Source: Methanolinea sp. SDB (GTDB lineage Archaea; Halobacteriota; Methanomicrobia; Methanomicrobiales; Methanospirillaceae). From it: 6,263 bases of DNA. Below, piece after piece: positions 5,056-6,263 of the stretch (position 1 is the first letter of the stretch; every line of letters starts with the position of its first letter). The position numbers were made by a program, and so were the translations under genes. Under the pieces are notes generated by a model, which saw nothing but the letters and a program-made list of their open reading frames with translations, ran no database searches and was not told the DNA's origin. The stretch covers positions 1 through 6,263 of the forward strand of contig LKUF01000061.1 of assembly GCA_001412335.1 (NCBI GenBank), written 5' to 3'.

Positions 5056-5399
5056 TGGAAGGATTGAGCACAGAGGCAAGGATCGGGGAGATCCTCCTGG
5101 CAATAGGGATTGTCCTGTCCTTCATAGCCCTGGCCTACCTGATCCTGTATGGGGCACTTCCATTTTCCACCAGGTTTTTTCCGACACATCTGATCGCCGG
5201 GTATCTCCATGCGGTTGCGCTTGTCAAGTGTGTAGGGATCCTCACCGCGATCACCGGTTTATTCTCAGCACGGCGCCTCCGGTTTCAAAAAGCCGGGATT
5301 CTTGCGGTGATCGCAACCCTGCTCCCACCAATCGATATTGTCTTTTTCCTGGCAGGTCTCCTGCTCCTGGCAAGTCCCGAGGGTAGGAAACCTTCTTGA
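5052..5399 (+). CDS. small multi-pass membrane protein
   Basis: Protein of 115 residues from the ATG at 5052 (119 from 5040). It is highly hydrophobic, with predicted membrane segments at about 12-34 (IGEILLAIGIVLSFIALAYL), 48-71 (IAGYLHAVALVKCVGILTAI) and 80-107, the last split by a PP pair and so possibly two short helices. A basic loop ARRLRFQK separates the second and third segments, which by the positive-inside rule would face the cytoplasm. No catalytic motif or transport signature is visible and I do not recognise the family. The downstream 50-aa zinc-ribbon gene starts 29 bases after the stop on the same strand, so the two may be cotranscribed. Coding is supported by length and coherent topology. 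Confidence 0.75.
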   Translation: MMEGLSTEARIGEILLAIGIVLSFIALAYLILYGALPFSTRFFPTHLIAGYLHAVALVKCVGILTAITGLFSARRLRFQKAGILAVIATLLPPIDIVFFLAGLLLLASPEGRKPS

Positions 5400-5428
5400 A
5401 TTCCCGGGTGAGAATGAGAAACTGATCA

Positions 5429-5581
5429 ATGTCTCCAGACGATGTACCACCTGGCGGGAGAAGATCACCACCAGGCTATTGCAGATGCACGCTGTGCGGA
5501 TTCCGGATGGCCAGGCCGCCGGAGGTCCCCTGCTATCTCCTGCGGTGTCCGCGATGCGAGGCACAGATGGTGGACGGGTAA
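5429..5581 (+). CDS. 50-aa zinc-ribbon protein, CxCxxCG-VPC-CPxC type
   Basis: Protein of 50 residues with six Cys in a pattern I recognise from small methanogen and anaerobe proteins: C18, C20 and C23 in YCRCTLCGF, C35 in VPC, and C40/C43 in RCPRC, then a Met-containing end (QMVDG). The CxxC pairs would hold one zinc; the extra Cys residues may extend the site or bind a second metal. The N-terminal 16 residues are Pro/Gly/Arg-rich and flexible. The GGTGAG element at 5406-5411 lies 17 bases upstream, which is far, and an in-frame TGA blocks any earlier start. Function is unknown; relatives are often found near small Met/Gly-rich or dinitrogenase-cofactor-type proteins, which are not seen here. 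The Cys pattern makes it real with good confidence despite its size and the competing longer frames on both strands. Confidence 0.78.
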   Translation: MSPDDVPPGGRRSPPGYCRCTLCGFRMARPPEVPCYLLRCPRCEAQMVDG

Positions 5582-5694
5582 TCCGAGAAGACCCGTATCC
5601 CCGAATGAGAACGGATCCCTCAAGCACGACGATACGAGGGTCCACGCCCTGGAGACGGGATTCCTGATCAACAAGTTCTTCCCACAATTGCCTC

Positions 5695-5718
5695 CCGCTC
5701 CCCGGAATCCGGGAGCGG
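5695..5718. repeat. GC-rich hairpin, 10 bp with one bulge
   Basis: CCGCTCCCCGG (5695-5705) and CCGGGAGCGG (5709-5718) pair around a 3-base AAT loop, with one unpaired C. It is the most stable hairpin I see in the window. It sits about 115 bases past the zinc-ribbon stop and may end or protect that transcript. No T-run follows directly on either strand, so it is not a classic intrinsic terminator. Confidence 0.55.
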
Positions 5719-5786
5719 CATGTGGATTAAAAAGGCTGGCGTCTGACCGGAAATACATGACACCGCGTCTCACCTGCACGCATTTT

Positions 5787-5832
5787 AAAAAAAGTCCGTT
5801 TACCGTATTTCTCTTTAATATCCCTGAAAAAA
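5787..5832 (-). terminator. poly-T tracts after the right-edge gene
   Basis: On the minus strand, the tandem stops TAA TAA are followed within a few bases by T6 (5827-5832) and then T7 (5787-5793). Repeated U tracts without a strong stem are typical of archaeal transcript ends. Confidence 0.5.
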
Positions 5833-5836
5833 GTTA

Positions 5837-6262
5837 TTAGATGAATTGTGCCAATCTTCCGAGTACCCGTGTTGATCCCGTCCAGGTGGGCAGGGGAAAA
5901 TTGTAATAATCCAGTCGTGCCCGTATCAGTGCATCGTCATGCGGCTGTATTGGTGCAAGAGTATGGGTTGGCCAGGGCCTGTACAGAGCGATATTTCTCG
6001 GATCAGAGATGGATCCTGCACCATGGGCCGGGTCAACAAAATCCTCCGGTATCACCGTGCCATTTCCGAATGTATTTGCATATACGTAGCCGGTTTCAGG
6101 ATCCGTGATATAGGCAGGTCCCTGGTTCTCCCGGCAGCCGGCACAGTCTGCCACGTCGAACAGTGCACTGCACAGGTAATGAACCGCTTTTTCACCATCG
6201 TCGCCCACGAACAGATCCCCGCACATGCACGCATCGGATTTTGTGATGGTATATGGGGACAT
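5837..6262 (-). CDS. hypothetical Cys-bearing protein, probably 5'-truncated
   Basis: The visible frame is 141 residues. It begins at an ATG at 6262, one base inside the window edge, so I cannot tell whether that is the start or an internal Met. Five Cys lie in the first 45 residues: the CMC pair (12, 14), C31, and C40/C43 in DCAGC, suggesting a metal site or disulfides. The remainder (for example DPETGYVYANTFGNGTVIPE and ALYRPWPTH) is Pro/Tyr/Trp-rich and has no membrane segment. It ends GRLAQFI with two TAA stops in tandem. I do not recognise the family. Composition and a long open frame with a proper end make it likely to be real. Confidence 0.75.
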   Translation of the reverse strand: MSPYTITKSDACMCGDLFVGDDGEKAVHYLCSALFDVADCAGCRENQGPAYITDPETGYVYANTFGNGTVIPEDFVDPAHGAGSISDPRNIALYRPWPTHTLAPIQPHDDALIRARLDYYNFPLPTWTGSTRVLGRLAQFI

Positions 6263-6263
6263 A

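Larger units (their letters stand above)
5582..5836. other. gene-poor region between convergent genes
   Basis: Stretch of 255 bases between the 50-aa zinc-ribbon gene and the convergent gene at the right edge. It contains a strong hairpin (5695-5718) and poly-T tracts for the minus strand. Open frames exist on both strands, but none has protein-like composition throughout plus a usable start. Confidence 0.5.

Noticed and set aside
5265..5687. Minus-strand frame starting TTG at 5687 with a GGGAGG element close by (WEELVDQESRLQGVDPRIVV)
   Set aside because: The beginning reads fairly well, but the frame then runs antisense to the six-Cys zinc-ribbon gene and the membrane gene and loses protein character. 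The spacing of the GGGAGG element is too short.
5442..5840. Plus-strand frame of 132 aa ending near 5840
   Set aside because: It overlaps the zinc-ribbon gene in another frame, has no ribosome binding site, crosses the GC hairpin, and reads through the poly-A region typical of a non-coding spacer.

Overview
The window looks like chromosomal DNA from a methanogenic euryarchaeon, most likely of the order Methanomicrobiales. This is an inference from gene content and signals, not a database match. It rests on a secreted protein with three PEGA repeats, an AIM24/TIGR00266 protein, several tiny cysteine-rich or zinc-ribbon proteins of kinds common in methanogens, archaeal TATA boxes about 25-30 bases ahead of start codons, short or absent 5' leaders, and poly-T tracts after stop codons. 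I see no tRNA, rRNA, insertion sequence, CRISPR array or phage gene.

Left part (1-1560, minus strand). From right to left: an MsrB methionine sulfoxide reductase (1076-1555), a run of very small open frames (29 aa, 40-56 aa, and a 60-aa Cys-rich protein, 459-925), and a 51-aa zinc-ribbon protein (79-234) with its own TATA box, ribosome binding site and hairpin/poly-T terminator. The 29-aa frame is preceded by a good TATA box at leaderless spacing. The small frames lie head to tail and two of them have reading-frame oddities.

Middle (1556-4860). A plus-strand gene encodes a STAS (anti-sigma-factor-antagonist) domain fused to a C-terminal region of about 330 residues that I do not recognise. 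It runs convergently into the minus-strand PEGA gene, and the two stop codons share the four bases TTAA. Upstream of the PEGA gene, on the same strand but with separate expression signals, is the AIM24-family gene.

Right part (4861-6263). Divergent from the AIM24 gene is a plus-strand set: a doubtful 43-aa frame that overlaps the next start in an ATGA arrangement, a small multi-pass membrane protein, and a 50-aa zinc-ribbon protein whose Cys pattern is characteristic. A gene-poor stretch (5582-5836) holds a strong hairpin and poly-T tracts. The minus-strand 3' part of an unrecognised Cys-bearing protein then enters from the right edge.

No single pathway links these genes. The themes are redox or metal-linked small proteins (MsrB, Cys-rich and zinc-ribbon peptides) and cell-surface or signalling proteins (PEGA, STAS). 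The best candidates for undescribed biology are the micro-protein cluster at 347-925 and the STAS fusion.
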